A DNA stretch of 64,000 nt from Mantis religiosa (GCA_030765055.1 CM060947.1:56242891-56306890), one strand, 5' to 3'. Shown: positions 10,166-21,734, counted from the stretch's first letter. Made by a program: numbers and translations. Notes: generated by a model from the sequence alone, not told the origin.

Positions 10166-11677
10166 GTGGAGGTGTTGACTCTATCTATCAAAGATCTAAA
10201 TTTTTTGTTTTGTCTGTCTCAAAATGAATGAGACTTCAGAAAGTATTCCAAGATAAATGAATACATGCATTTTATTGGTATTTTAAGAAAAACGATTGGA
10301 ACCATTTTTAAGGAAATCGAAATGTTGGAAACGTAATTTCGACTGCGGTGATTTTCCTGAACGTATGGAAACTTTTCCTAAATACATTTTAGTTAAAATA
10401 AAAGAAAAAAAAAAAAAAAGAAAGAAAAAACACTACAGAAACATGCGCCGTAGATCTGCCCGCATAACATCTACGCTAATGTGGTTGTCGAATTCCCACG
10501 CGACTAAAACGCTTCAGTTTTTGGCAGGACCAAAACAAGAATAAACTATAAAGAAACTAAAATAAATACTACGACACAGTTGCCAAATAATTGTACTACC
10601 ATGGGTTCTTTATATTTGTGCTAAATTATAGATTATTCGGACGACGGAAGTGGGTGAAATTTGAATTTACATTTATGCATAGTTACATAAATTCATAGAC
10701 AAATACACACAAGTCAATTGAAGACGGTTTGGATGGAATACCAAGTTTACATTATTTAAAGCTTTCCTCTGGCATACAGCCACGTAATGTTTTCGAGTTT
10801 GATCCCAGCCATCGGCTTTTGGTTTTTAATTGTAGTCTTTCAGTATTCAATTAACTTTTTTACGTCGAAGGGCAAGTGCTAGTCCGTACATACTACTACC
10901 ACCACTGCTACTACTATCGTAAGCACAGAGTAGAGAAAGTAAAAATGTATTTAAACAGAATTTTGCCTAATGATAAAACACATATCAAATTCAAGAGTAC
11001 GTTGCTACACCAAAATGCTAAAAGTGGCCCTTTTGGCAACGTTCTTCGTCTAGTGCTCTTAAGCAACAATGGGCATTAATAAATTGATGTATAAATACAT
11101 AAACAAAACAGAAGTCTGTTGCCCAGACCGCATTATCTACGCAAATACCACGGTAAAATCCCTTTAGACAGGCAGAATACTGGTCAGTTTTCCACACAAA
11201 GAGAAAAGTTTTGGTCATTTGAAAGAACTGCGATCCGATGAAGCTGATAATCACAAAAATGTGAGGGGAGTTTTGTTTTCTGTGCTTCATTCCATTCGAT
11301 ATTATCGCTGCCAGCACTGACCAACTTCGATAACATCTGCCCAGTTTCGATACGGAGTCGTTCTCGAATATCCGCGCCCGTCCACTAAGCCCTCTGTAAT
11401 AAACACGTGGGATTCATTAAGGCTGAAAAGAAAAGTTAGTTAACAGTATCATCAGTGTTTTGTTTGGGCAGAAAATATCCGTTACAGAAGTGTGATACCA
11501 GAATTACTGACTGCTAAGATTAATACTTTTATAAAGAAATGATAGTGGAACAAATATATAATTGAAGTAAACAATTTAAATGTATTAAAATCAATGTCCA
11601 AGGTAAAAAAATATGAGTTACAATTCTATCAATGAATAATTTACTATTAAGGAAAAATTATAATATTCTGTAATAAG
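10166..11677. other. No gene recognised
   Basis: Short frames at 10296-10544 and 11018-11317 lack motifs or splice context. No repeat related to others in the window is evident. Confidence 0.4.
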
Positions 11678-11840
11678 CCCACCTCTGTAGCGAGGTGATA
11701 GCGTGTCTGCTTCACATTCAAGAGGTGCCGAGTTCGAATCTCGGGCTCACTCTAAGCCATATGGGCCCTGGAATGTTTAGAGCATCATTTCAGTTATAGT
11801 CGATATGACTTAAAGTTGGAGAACGTTAATTTAAAAAAAA
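11678..11840 (+). mobile_element. SINE family 1, internally deleted
   Basis: The head GCCCACCTCTGTAGCGAGG and B box GAGTTCGAATCTCGG join directly to the distal body (GGGCCCTGGAATG, GTCGATATGACTTAAAGTTG) and an A tail. The central ACCTGG-to-TAACTC section is missing. Confidence 0.85.
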
Positions 11841-12860
11841 TAGCAGAGAAAGTATAATGGCATTGGCTGCTGGAAGTTAATCCACCAAAATAAGTTACAT
11901 TATTATTAATAATCTGTAGGTTTTCAGTTACTGATTGACTAGCCACAATGTAAAACCAAACTTCTCGATGGTTGGGTAAATGAGATTTCAACTTGACCCT
12001 TTCATATCAAAAGTTTTCTCAAACTTATTTCCCAACAGAAAATAAAACCTGCTCATTAGCCCATGTTGGTAGCACTGCTAATGCTTGCTAACAAGCATCT
12101 CTGCTTGCCGGAGACATCATTACAGCGGCCGCAACGAGGAGTGGCTCAGAAAATGGACTTAATTATTGCGTTACTTTAATGTTAGTTTGTACATGCCGAT
12201 TTGACGGTGTAATGAGGCATTACAAGGGTGTACAGAAAACTAATATCTGACCTGTCAATGTAAAACTAGTTAATACATGTCAACTTTTATATATAAGTCG
12301 TCACAAAAAAGAAACTCACAAAACTTTTTGGTACAACAAAGCGTAATAACTTTGCGATAAAATTACATTTAGAACTTGTAAAAGGTTCAGCGAAGAAAAA
12401 AGTACGTAAATTACAGTAAAACATTAATGACACTTTCGTTTTATAAGAGCTGTTGAAGAGCTGGTAGTACTGTTTATTGCTGTAATCTTACTGGTACTTC
12501 AATACTCCTAAATAGGTATTAAAGCAAAGAATGCCACTTCCAAGGCTATAACAAAAATGGCCTAAAATAGATAATCGATATACCGCAGTCATAGAAAGTG
12601 AGTTGGTAAACAATTCACATAAAATATTTGATTTTAAAAATTCACGTCTTTCACCACTGAATAATCGCACCCTGGTTAATAAATTTCATCATGATGAAAT
12701 ATTTGAGGGAGTAGGAAGATCAACAAGGGCATTATTAGAAATTTTAATTAGTGGATGTGTTTTACGCAGGGGTTTATACATTAGTTTATTTGTCGTAAGG
12801 AGGAAGTAATCAAAACCTTATATTATTTATTCGGGGAAATGCTATATCGGGTGCTCCAGG
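11841..12860. other. No feature recognised
   Basis: AT-rich. Overlapping frames near 12488-12809 on both strands have no supporting motif. Confidence 0.4.
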
Positions 12861-13091
12861 CTTACCATTCCTCTGTAGCAAAGGAGTTAGCATGTGTGCT
12901 TCGCGTTCAAAAGGGGTTCTGGATTCGAATCTCGTTCAGGGTGAGTTATCTAGAAGGGATTTTCCGAGGTTTCCCTTATGTTGTAGTAGGGTAATTGTAA
13001 GCTCATTAGACCCTGGTCTCATTTGGGCATCATTTTTACCATTCATCGTTAGATATTTATTAACGTTGGAAGACGTAAATTAAAAAAAAAA
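12861..13091 (+). mobile_element. SINE family 1
   Basis: The diverged head is CTCTGTAGCAAAGGAGTTAG, the B box is GGATTCGAATCTCG, and the body includes TTTCCGAGGTTTCCCTTATG. It ends GGAAGACGTAAATTAAAA. It lies directly against a satellite-like monomer. Confidence 0.85.
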
Positions 13092-13195
13092 TATGGTTTA
13101 CTAGTAGAAAATGCAATAATTTTGTTGCAGCCCAGTGAAGGGGACTATGGTCCTGTTGAAGGATAAGCACACCTTTAAGCTCTTGTCCATCATAG
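13092..13195 (+). repeat. Diverged 123-bp-type monomer, left half of a split dimer
   Basis: TTTACTAGTAGAAAATGC, TTTTGTTGCAGCCCAGTGAAG and GTTGAAGGATAAGCAC match the consensus of the satellite at 47711-50343 (TTTTGTGACAGTCCAGTGAAG, GGTGAAGGATAGATAC). The monomer runs up to TCCATCATAG, where a solo LTR begins. Confidence 0.7.
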
Positions 13196-13612
13196 TGTCG
13201 TGAACGCATTGTTGATTCAAGGCGGCGCGGGCGACGAGTTCAAAGAGACGGGCAGTGCAGCGCGGAGATAAAAGCTCGCCGAAACGGTGGGGGAACGAGA
13301 CGGATTTCTGGAGAGTTCGTCTTTCTTCTAACGCCGTCCTGATTGAGAACATTCCACGAATTTCTGGAATAATGAGAAATCTATAAAAAGGGAGCCACCA
13401 CCTGCCACGAGGAGTCAGTCAGTCGGTAATTGGACGCGTGCGCTTGAACAGCTGTGTGAGCTGTGTTTGTGGTCGATGACCTTGCAAGTTGTATTGTGTA
13501 TGTGACGCAATTCTGAACTGTAAATGTTGATAAGTGTGTTTCTACGGAAATAAAGAGCAATTTTTAGTGTTTGTAACCTGGACTTTTAATTTCACGAACC
13601 CACAAAGTCACA
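13196..13612 (+). mobile_element. Solo LTR (TGTC...CACA family)
   Basis: It starts TGTCGTGAACGC and ends with GGACTTTTAATTTC followed by ACGAACCCACAAAGTCACA, the ending shared by three other LTRs in this window. A TATA-like CTATAAAAAGGGAG lies near 13380 and a polyadenylation signal AATAAAGAG near 13550. Both are positioned as in the U3 and R/U5 regions of an LTR. The flanks are ATAG and ATAA, close to the ATAT duplications of the sister copies. No internal gag or pol is present. Confidence 0.7.
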
Positions 13613-13625
13613 ATAACAAGGAATA

Positions 13626-14224
13626 GGGGAGAGTCGTACAGTATCGGCCGTCATGCAGTACCGGCCACTACTATGATTTCCCGTTTCGCCTCCATGATGC
13701 AGAATTTCCACTAAGCAGTAACAAACTTGTGCATCCACGAGCGCTATAGTCGGATATCTTCTTGCTCTCTTCAGTTGTTTGTCAGCTCTGAGTGCTTGAT
13801 GGTGGTTAGTGTAGCTCTTAGCGCACGGAGGATATTCTGAGGCCTACAGCAGCGCTATATTTGCAATCTCTGTAAACCAGTGAGTTAAACATTTGTGAAC
13901 TGAGCAGAAATAGTGACAGTAAGTTCCCATGCTTTTGTACTCTACTATTGTTCTATATGTGGCAGTGCAATGTGTCATTAACAATCTATATTGTAACTGA
14001 AAAAGCAGTGGCCGGTACTGCAAGACAGTTTCTACAAGCTTTTTTACTTTTTTACTTTCGATGTAATAAAGTATTATCAATAACAAATAGAAATCATTAC
14101 ATTAAGACTACCTATAGAATATGTCTTGACTTAAGAGAATAATATAGTAAGATTCCAATTAACCACCACAGTTCATCAGTAAAATTAAAACACTTATCAC
14201 GGCCGATACTACACGACCTTCCCC
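13626..14224. mobile_element. MITE, pogo-like ends
   Basis: Terminal inverted repeats GGGGAGAGTCGTACAGTATC and the reverse complement of GATACTACACGACCTTCCCC are flanked by TA on both sides (13624-13625, 14225-14226). An inner perfect 15-bp inverted repeat (GCAGTACCGGCCACT near 13658, AGTGGCCGGTACTGC near 14008) repeats the terminal theme. Length is 599 bp with no transposase. The TA duplication and the ends resemble the pogo-type element at 57084-58613. Confidence 0.7.
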
Positions 14225-14226
14225 TA

Positions 14227-14370
14227 CCACTTACTAGAGATCACTAGTGCTGCTATACATTTTTTTTTTTACAACCCAGCAAAGAAGGACCATGATCATG
14301 ATGAAGGGTAGATACACAGATAAGCTCTTGTCTATCAAAGCAAGGTATACCATATAGTCTAGTGAAATTA
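14227..14370 (+). repeat. Diverged 123-bp-type monomer, right half of the split dimer
   Basis: CACTTACTAGAGATCACTAG, GTGCTGCTATACATTTT, CCATGATCATGATGAAGG and TATCAAAGCAAGGTATACC follow the satellite consensus in order. With 13092-13195 it formed a dimer before the LTR and the MITE went in. Confidence 0.65.
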
Positions 14371-14837
14371 GAATGGTTGGAAAGCTTGTAAAGGAACCAA
14401 GGATAGTTATAATAGTAATTTATACAAGTGGATAACCTTAATATTATGGCAAAAATGTTATATTAAGTCTATAAACAATATTTTAAGCAATTCTAGCATT
14501 GTAGAATTTAAGATGTTCTAAATGAGAAGGTAGGTACATTTTATTTGTTATTACCAGACATCGGAGCCCGTACACCTTTAAAGGGATATGAAGTTTACGA
14601 GTCTCGTTGTATATAACTGCTGACGTTAGTCTCGAGGAAAACACGCAGGGATAGTCCGGTTCGCAACGCTTAGCTTTAGATTCATTATAACTGCTCGCCA
14701 AGAAGGAAGATCTGTCTTCCAGGGAATGCAAGGTGTTGGACATATTGCGTTAATAGCATTACTTTCACAACTATTATTGGACAATCTCCATTTTATAAAT
14801 CAAAAGTTTTAGCTATTATCAACAACCATTAGACATC
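14371..14837. other. No feature recognised
   Basis: A minus frame at 14483-14743 has no recognisable motif. The stretch may be the decayed interior of the hAT-type element downstream. Confidence 0.3.
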
Positions 14838-15205
14838 TTGAAGAATGTACTTCTGAGCTGTCTAAAAGCAGTCCAGGAGGTGTCTGCAAAATTTAATGAT
14901 ATAGAGAATGCACCACATACCAAACGAACAAAAAATGAACTGTCCAGTATTCAACACAAAAATACTGAATTTTCAGTGCTACGTAATATAAGAAATAAAC
15001 TAAGTCTCGGACAAACATATGAAAATGATTTGTACTACTCATGTGCACCTTTAACGTCATGTGACATTGAACGAACTTTCTCCCAATGTTTTTATATTGT
15101 TTCAGTGAGAGGCGCAGAAAATTCACATTCTACAGTTTACGAATGAACATGGTTGTTCACTGTAATTCCCACATCGAAAGCAATGAGAAGGATGGCATAT
15201 TGTAA
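14838..15205 (+). pseudogene. hAT-type transposase, C-terminal remnant
   Basis: The frame carries CAPLTSCDIERTFSQ, the conserved core of the C-terminal dimerisation region of hAT transposases and the related CGGBP1-like insect proteins (typically APxTSxxxERxFS). At about 15112 the match shifts by one frame and continues RRKFTFYSLRMNMVVHCN, which is the expected next segment, to a stop at 15205. So at least one frameshift is present. The RNase-H-like catalytic part and the BED finger are not visible upstream; 14838-15000 is a poor match. The fragment is dead as a transposase. A domesticated gene would be expected to keep a single frame, which this does not. Confidence 0.6.
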
Positions 15206-16023
15206 CGTAGCTTACACGTTGTATCCGTACCGGACTGTACACACACAGCGCTTCGGTATACTTGTTGAAAGGGACGTTTGTTGATGTCGCGGGTGACCTT
15301 GTATAGTACCTGTGTGAGTACATTGATTGCTAAGGTGTACGGGATCCGATGTCTGGTTATTACATATCTTGTTGAACCGATAAGCAAGGTATTGCCTTCT
15401 TCGGAGAGAAGCGAGTAGCTGTTACTGACTGTGGTATAGACAAGTATCAGCACAACATAGTAAGTACCTAATTATAAATCCAGATGTTAATTATTCTATA
15501 CCTACTAGCTGGCTACGAGAAGAGTAGCTTTTTAAACGCGAATGGCAATTTAATTAATTTCATATATCCTCCACTGTGATCTAGTATATATTTTTGGTGA
15601 AGGCTCGCTGTCTTTTACTCCTTACTATGCTACGCTTTTCCTAACAGCGGAAGAAGGATGTGAAACATCGGCGGAATGTCTGCCGCCCTAAACTTCTCCC
15701 GACAGTCTCCCAAATTCCGCAAATTCTGAAATACTACATAGCAAACAAGTACTGTTTCTTTTGGAATGTTGATTAATTTTTTAGGATACATTTTACACTT
15801 TTTTCCTCTTTCGTTAACAAATGAAACCTACATAGTCTTCACATAATATACACACAGACACAAGTATAATATAAAACGAAAAGGAGGCGAAGCTGCTTAA
15901 TATGAGGATTCCCTACTCCCAGGCCACCAAGTTAACCTCTTTGGAATACGCACACATACAGTCTGCGATCATAAAAAGAGATGATCTTTTTAGATGTTAA
16001 TTATTTCATTGATTTCTTCAGTT
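15206..16023. other. No feature recognised
   Basis: Moderately GC-balanced sequence with a minus frame at 15157-15453. It has no motif I recognise and may belong to the flank of the hAT remnant. Confidence 0.3.
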
Positions 16024-16495
16024 CGATCGCTCTATCTCCGGCTCTGACATTTCTCGAGAGGGGGAAGTAGGATGTTGCCAGTTCTTTAGCGGGAATTTCA
16101 GCAAAGAAAGTTCAGCAGCGCAAGCAGCTAAAGCCACGTGGCTCAAACAAATTTAAGCTGGCAACACGGTGTTGGGTTCGGAAGCAACGGCTAGCTGCGA
16201 CAATGCTGATTGGCGCTAGCGCACAGTTTTAACTTCCTGACTACCAACAGATGCAGTTAGTGTGTGTGAAAGGTGTGAACAAAATATTCGAACAGAGTGG
16301 TGTTGTAATGAATATCTTGCATGATAATGAAATTGCAAGTTGGATTTCAGTGTTTTAAAGCTAATATAGTGCTATATTTTCATTCTAAAGATAATTTTGA
16401 GGATACGTTTTCAATTGCTCATTACTGTATGTTGGTACTACCTTCACCCTCCACCTCTTGAAGCCGCAAAACGTCAGAGCCGGAGATACAGCGGC
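16024..16495. mobile_element. Possible MITE with 24-bp inverted ends
   Basis: CGATCGCTCTATCTCCGGCT (from 16024, continuing CTGAC) is mirrored by GTCAGAGCCGGAGATACAGC (16473-16492). Within the inner 16 bases, ATCTCCGGCTCTGAC matches perfectly. The interior of about 420 bp has no open frame. No target-site duplication is obvious, so a chance or regulatory palindrome remains possible. Confidence 0.4.
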
Positions 16496-17974
16496 CGTAC
16501 TGTAATGCTACCTGGACGCAATCTTAAGACTTTTTGTACAATTATTTAACATAGGCTGCCAATGAACTTGATTATCGTCAATGTGACATAGAGGATAACG
16601 AGAAACTAGACACGTCCGGTTGCTTATGGAAAAACTGTTCCGTTTAACTGACGGGATATTGTTCTGTAGTAGCTCAAGACAGGGAGTTCATTATTGCTTG
16701 CGTCTGATTAGTCCTTATCTGTTAAAATTAGGTCATATATTAGCATCCGCGTTAAAACTCACTAAAGATATAAAACAAAAAGTTCTTATTTCAGGGTTAC
16801 TGAAATACGTTGACACTGCAAATTCGATTCTCTTTTGTTTTGGTGTGTCTTATTTGCTAAAACGTTAAGTGCTATCACCTCTAACGTTTCCCACATGATT
16901 CAGGGTTAATCTAGTTTCACATCAGAGGGTGGAGTACTTTACCTCTGTTGATAGGGTAATTAAGAGAATGGCGGTGGAATATGAGAGGACATACAGTGTA
17001 CTACCAACCACCCTGGGCCTTAGGGATAGTTAAATGATCTAGACAAGGCAAAGGCTTGGTTTACGCCTGACTTAAAATCACCACCTCCGAACCGGGATTA
17101 GAACCACAGACCCGAGGGTCACAAACGGGGTCACTAAATATTCACATTGGTTGGCATTAAATTTTCGCTGCATTTACGTTATTTTCTGCTCATTCTGTAG
17201 AGTAACAATAGCTACTTTTTACCCCATAGCAGTGTCAAGGCACATTCTTCCATAACTCTAACGTGTTTGGATCCAAACGATGAGAGCTTTGCAAATCTGT
17301 TTTTAATATTTTACTAAGTTATGTAATAAAATTTGAAGGACTTTAAAGATTCGTGTTCGTCTGAAAGAATTGGACTTTTGAATGGCGAAAAAGATAAGAT
17401 CAACTGAGTGGTTGTTGAGCATTTCCTACTGTCTACCCAGCACAAGAACGCAAGGCAGATGGATGTGTAACATAATCCCTTTTGCTGTGTTTATACTCGC
17501 CTTCTGGATATAATAAGGATGCTAGATTCATGTAAAATACACCGTGTTGTCAGATGACTCACCCATCGTATTACGTATCACTGCAGTTACTGAAATAAGT
17601 ATTAGATCTAGCAGCATGGATGACTCATATGCCCTTTCATACACTTACTTCGAAATAAACAGTTCCACCAACAGAGCGGATAAACAGTTCAACAACTGCC
17701 CCCTTCATTCCCCGCTTGCCTTCTTGTGATGGGCAGACAGTACACAGGCATGCGCGTAAACATACATTTATACACATTTCCTCAATTTGTAATATTAATA
17801 TTGATTCAATAATGTACAGAAGTTTCTGCAGTTCAGTTTGCTCGAACGAACAACGCCACAAAGTGCTTTCATGTTCTCTCTATAAGCCATGTCAACTTGG
17901 AATATTGGTATTACGTCACTGTGTATCACGCATACCCTAATGGGTCGGTTATTTAAAGTACTGAATACAGTGCC
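16496..17974. other. No gene recognised
   Basis: A possible tRNA-like SINE fragment on the minus strand lies near 17085-17145 (GGTTCTAATCCCGG on that strand). Frames near 16620-16868 and 17544-17940 have no supporting motif. Confidence 0.35.
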
Positions 17975-18190
17975 ATGGAATGCGTCCGGGATTGAACCCA
18001 CGCATGAGGATGCAGATTTTAAGTCCCGGATATTGTGAGGAGAGTGAGAAGCTGCGAGACAGTGATCCTGTCCAAGAAAGCCAACATTCCGCTGGGGCAG
18101 CAAGCCCACCCGTATCGGTTGGATGATCACCCACCACTGGCGCGGTACGTGGGCGTGAAGTCGGTAGTCGGGTTGGCAAACACTCGTTAG
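17975..18190 (+). mobile_element. SINE family 5, 5'-truncated
   Basis: It matches 60521-60845 from the B box on: GTCCGGGATTGAACCCACGC, GATGCAGATTTTAAGTC, GAAAGCCAACATTCCG, ATCGGTTGGATGATC and GGGCGTGAAGTCGGTAG. The A-box half of the head is missing. It abuts the TTC array. Confidence 0.7.
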
Positions 18191-18207
18191 AGCTGTGCGG
18201 AATAGGA

Positions 18208-18389
18208 TTCTTCTTCTTCTTCTTCTTCTTCTTCTTCTTCTTCTTCTTCTTCTTCTTCTTCTTCTTCTTCTTCTTCTTCTTCTTCTTCTTCTTCTTCTTC
18301 TTCTTCTTCTTCTTCTTCTTCTTCTTCTTCTTCTTCTTCTTCTTCTTCTTCTTCTTCTTCTTCTTCTTCTTCTTCTTCTTCTTCTTCTT

Positions 18390-18468
<79 letters not shown>
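18208..18468. repeat. (TTC)n-(TTA)n compound microsatellite
   Basis: About 70 TTC units (18208-18418) pass without interruption into about 17 TTA units. The poly-leucine frame through it is an artefact. A homopurine-homopyrimidine run of this length could form a triplex. Confidence 0.98.
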
Positions 18469-18469
<1 letters not shown>

Positions 18470-18996
18470 GTAACCGTAGTTTTGGGTTATGTTTGGAGGT
18501 GGTATAAAAAGTTTATAGAGTTATAAAAATGATTATGTAAATCTATTTAGTAATTTAAATAAGTAAAAATATATGTAATTTTATGATTGGCCGTAGTAAT
18601 AATTGTATGACGTAATGTTGTGACGTGGAATCAAATCGGCCAATCACAAAATTAAGATAGGAGTAACGATAGTTACGAAAAAAAATCAATAATCTTGGTA
18701 GAGATTTGTTGTAATGGTGAGTGTGATGAATAGTGGTGCAGGATCAAGAACATTTATGTAATAGTTTGAAACTGTTTCAATATAACAAAGTAAGAATTTC
18801 TCGATATGTTGGAAGTGACTGGGAAAGGAAGTTCAAGTAAAATGTAATCTTAATAATACAATTAAATAGTTACAAAATTTGACTTCTCCGAAACTTTATT
18901 CCGAACCACGTCTGAAACCAATATTCTCGTGCTCTTATTTAATCAAGCAAAATCATCAAGAAACAAATCAAAATACAACGAATTAACCCTGTTATA
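18469..18996 (+). mobile_element. Possible LTR between two TTA arrays
   Basis: It begins TGTAACCG directly after the last TTA unit and ends CCTGTTATA, followed two bases later by TGGCTTCTCGACGTGGGTC, which resembles a primer-binding site. A TATA-like GGTATAAAAAG is near 18500. An inner inverted repeat, AATTTTATGATTGGCCG and CGGCCAATCACAAAATT, spans 18576-18653. No coding sequence follows before the next TTA array. The call is tentative. Confidence 0.3.
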
Positions 18997-19136
18997 TCTG
19001 GCTTCTCGACGTGGGTCTTCGAACAGTCAACGTGCATCCCATCTCAAACATAGAAATCCCGCACCAAATTGCGCCCGAACGTGTGGCTGATTAAGATGGA
19101 GACAAATTTAACTACGGATAAAAAATTCCTGTCCCA

Positions 19137-19363
<227 letters not shown>

Positions 19364-20159
19364 TACCACTAAGCATGTTACGGTTTAATAGAATTACTTT
19401 TCTGATTGTATAGTTCCATATTAATAAGAACAGAAAGTTTCTATTATCCATTTCATATGCATCCATTGATGCATTGAAAGCTCCCATAAGATGCATATAA
19501 AATGACCATATTCAGAGAGTATAATCACATAAAATTTAAAGCAACTGTATGTAATAGAGCCCTAAATAGAACTATTGTGAAAAATCACTTTAAAAACCTA
19601 ACTGATCATTTATCTTAGATGTTGAAGTGTTAGCATGTTACTGATTTAGTGGGCATGGCATGAAAGGAAGGCCTTCATCATATACAAGCACTGAAGTGAC
19701 CTGAAGCTTCAACTGGATAACAAATGCTGATCTGCAGCAACAGTTTTGGAATTAAATTTCTAAAATAATTAATGGTTGAACCCTTTGAAGTGCTTTGTTT
19801 TGGTAAATTATAACGTTATAGTTTTATAAATCTTAAAATAGCAAAGATATAAAATATAAGCCATATTTAACAGAATGTATGTAAAGTCACAACATTTGAA
19901 CAACATTCCGAGAACCTCTTTTATACTGCCATCTACGACCAGATCAAACTGAATTTATTGATGCTGTGTCAAGGTTTTACACTCACTCATTGACAACTTT
20001 TACTTTGAAATCAATTATAAGAATAAAATGAATAAAATATAAACATATTTACCAAAAATACATGTAAAAGATATATAGAAAGTTTACCAGCTTCTAAAAT
20101 ATAATGCATATTAACAAACCTGTCAAAATGTGCATTATATGCAACATAAAACATATATT
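19364..20159. other. No feature recognised
   Basis: AT-rich. It may include the tail of the minus-strand retroelement fragment that starts at 20262. Confidence 0.35.
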
Positions 20160-20262
20160 CAAGATATCCTCGGGATACAAGCCAAGTGAAAAGACGATTA
20201 CAAACCGACGTTTCGGGAGCGTACATCGCTTCCATCATCAGAATATGAATGAATATTAAAGA
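20160..20262 (-). repeat. Retroelement-like repeat P, copy 1
   Basis: The minus strand reads ATTCATTCATATTCTGATGA, then GGAAGCGATGTACGCTCCCG, AAACGTCGGTTTG and CTTGGCTTGTATCCCGAGG. Sequences of the style TGATGATGG...GAAACGTCGG occur near the ends of Penelope-like elements and some other arthropod retroelements. That link is from memory of style, not a demonstrated match. A second copy lies in the opposite orientation at 21735-21826. Confidence 0.45.
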
Positions 20263-20304
20263 AATGTAAACATAATTTAGCAACAGTCGCATGATGTAAA
20301 CGTT

Positions 20305-20814
20305 GTGGAAAAGTGGACACGCAGATACACAGAATTACCACCTGCAAAAATGTATCTGAGATCTGGAAATGGACTAAAAATAAGCATTGGAAGCAGAGCG
20401 GAATATACGACAGTGTCAGTAATTCTCTCCTGGAATATTAAGAAAGGCAACACTGCCTCAAATATGGTTCTACCATTATTACGTGAGTGCCATTTATCCT
20501 AATTTATTTGCATTCAGAAAACGGCTCACAGCAAAGCGATACAAAATGCAACTTTCGCGCGAGTGTGCACGCAGTTTCTTTCTAAAATGTTATAAGAAAA
20601 TGTAACTAAACAGGAATACATAAATAAAACCAGACCTCTCACTCCACCTTCCCCCTTTGTGACCCTGATTGCTTATTAGAAATATATAAAACAATTCTAA
20701 TCAGAATAATAATAAAAAACAATGTTACCAACTTGTTTGTGTTCGTTTTTGTTTTATCATTTATTTTGTAATAAAACTGTATAGGACAGAAACAAAGAAA
20801 AAAGAAATATAATG
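20305..20814. other. No gene recognised
   Basis: A 65-codon plus frame at 20305-20502 ends near a donor-like GTGAGT. It lacks a convincing acceptor and any family motif. The rest is AT-rich. Confidence 0.3.
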
Positions 20815-20945
20815 AGTCAATTGGAGAATTTAATGTCAGGAAGGCACGTTGGCCATGGTAGCTCAAGGGGTTAGAGCGACTGGACGGAAACCAGGAGATC
20901 CGTGGTCAAATCCCGGCCATGGCATTGAATTTTTCAGTTGGTTAT
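20815..20945 (+). mobile_element. Solitary arm of the tRNA-bearing foldback family
   Basis: GAGTCAATTGGAGAATTTAA leads into GGCCATGGTAGCTCAAGGGG and GGTCAAATCCCGGCCATGGC, with a short tail ending TTTTTCAGTTG. One T of the B box is missing. There is no opposing arm here, so the family also exists as single units like a SINE. Confidence 0.75.
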
Positions 20946-21073
20946 AATCAAAAAAAGATGTATTTACTGAAATAGTAGTCAAAAAAAGTAAGCGCACACA
21001 CTTTGCATGTGGCCCAAATTTTGAGGAAGTTAGTATTAATCCTAAACTTCAGAAAGGAGGAAAGGGATAGGAC

Positions 21074-21330
21074 TTGTTTTTTTTTTTTTTTTTTTTTTTG
21101 TAATTTACGTCCTCCAACGTCGTCATATCGGACGATGAATGAAATTGGTGAAATGATGCTCACATGCGTCCGGGGTCCATGGAGCTTAGAGTTACCCGAC
21201 ATTCATCTTTAAGGATAAGGGAAACCCCGGGAAAACCTTATCCAGGTAACTCACCCTAACCGAGATTCGAAGTCTGGACCTCCTGAACGTGAGGCAGACA
21301 CGCTACCATCTACGCTACCAAGGCGGGCTG
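21074..21330 (-). mobile_element. SINE family 1 with target-site duplication
   Basis: A full-length copy with a T run at 21077-21099 (the A tail) and head AGCCCGCCTTGGTAGCGTAG on the minus strand. It is flanked by a perfect 10-bp duplication, GGGATAGGAC, at 21064-21073 and 21330-21339, which fixes the insertion boundaries. Confidence 0.95.
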
Positions 21331-21339
21331 GGATAGGAC

Positions 21340-21734
21340 AAAGAAACATGAAATGCAGGTTCTCACAACTTAAAAGGACATAAAAAATGGGAATGGTTAA
21401 TAAACACTAACCGATTGATTTCCATTTAAAGACCGCTTTGCAAGAGCAACTGAACTGAAACCCGCATCACGATTGTGTTCCTCTCAGAGGATATGGCCAA
21501 AGCCTCCTTAACTCTCCGCTCTTATTAACTGCAATGGGCTCAAGAGCACAGATTTAAACAGTTTGAACATCAAATTAAGTAGTCACGTTTCTATGACCTA
21601 ACTAGTTTTCTAAACTCACGCCATCTCCCGACCTGGTATTTAATTTACTGCATTTTCCCCCAGGGATGTGAGTATTGGTAGTGTTTTGTCGTTGTTGATC
21701 TTTTATCTCAATTTAGTGTTAATTAGCATTTCTT
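21340..21734. other. No feature recognised
   Basis: Unique-looking sequence between the SINE and repeat P copy 2. Confidence 0.35.

Noticed and set aside
15157..15453. 98-codon minus-strand frame next to the hAT remnant
   Set aside because: No BED finger, HTH or other motif, and no splice context.
20160..20262. Hammerhead ribozyme
   Set aside because: CTGATGA and GAAA are present around a stem, but there is an extra base before the stem and I cannot find stem III and the cleavage triplet. Kept only as a weak idea.
20305..20502. Plus-strand exon ending at a GTGAGT donor
   Set aside because: No convincing acceptor, no recognisable protein motif, and AT-rich composition; a donor-like hexamer alone is common by chance.
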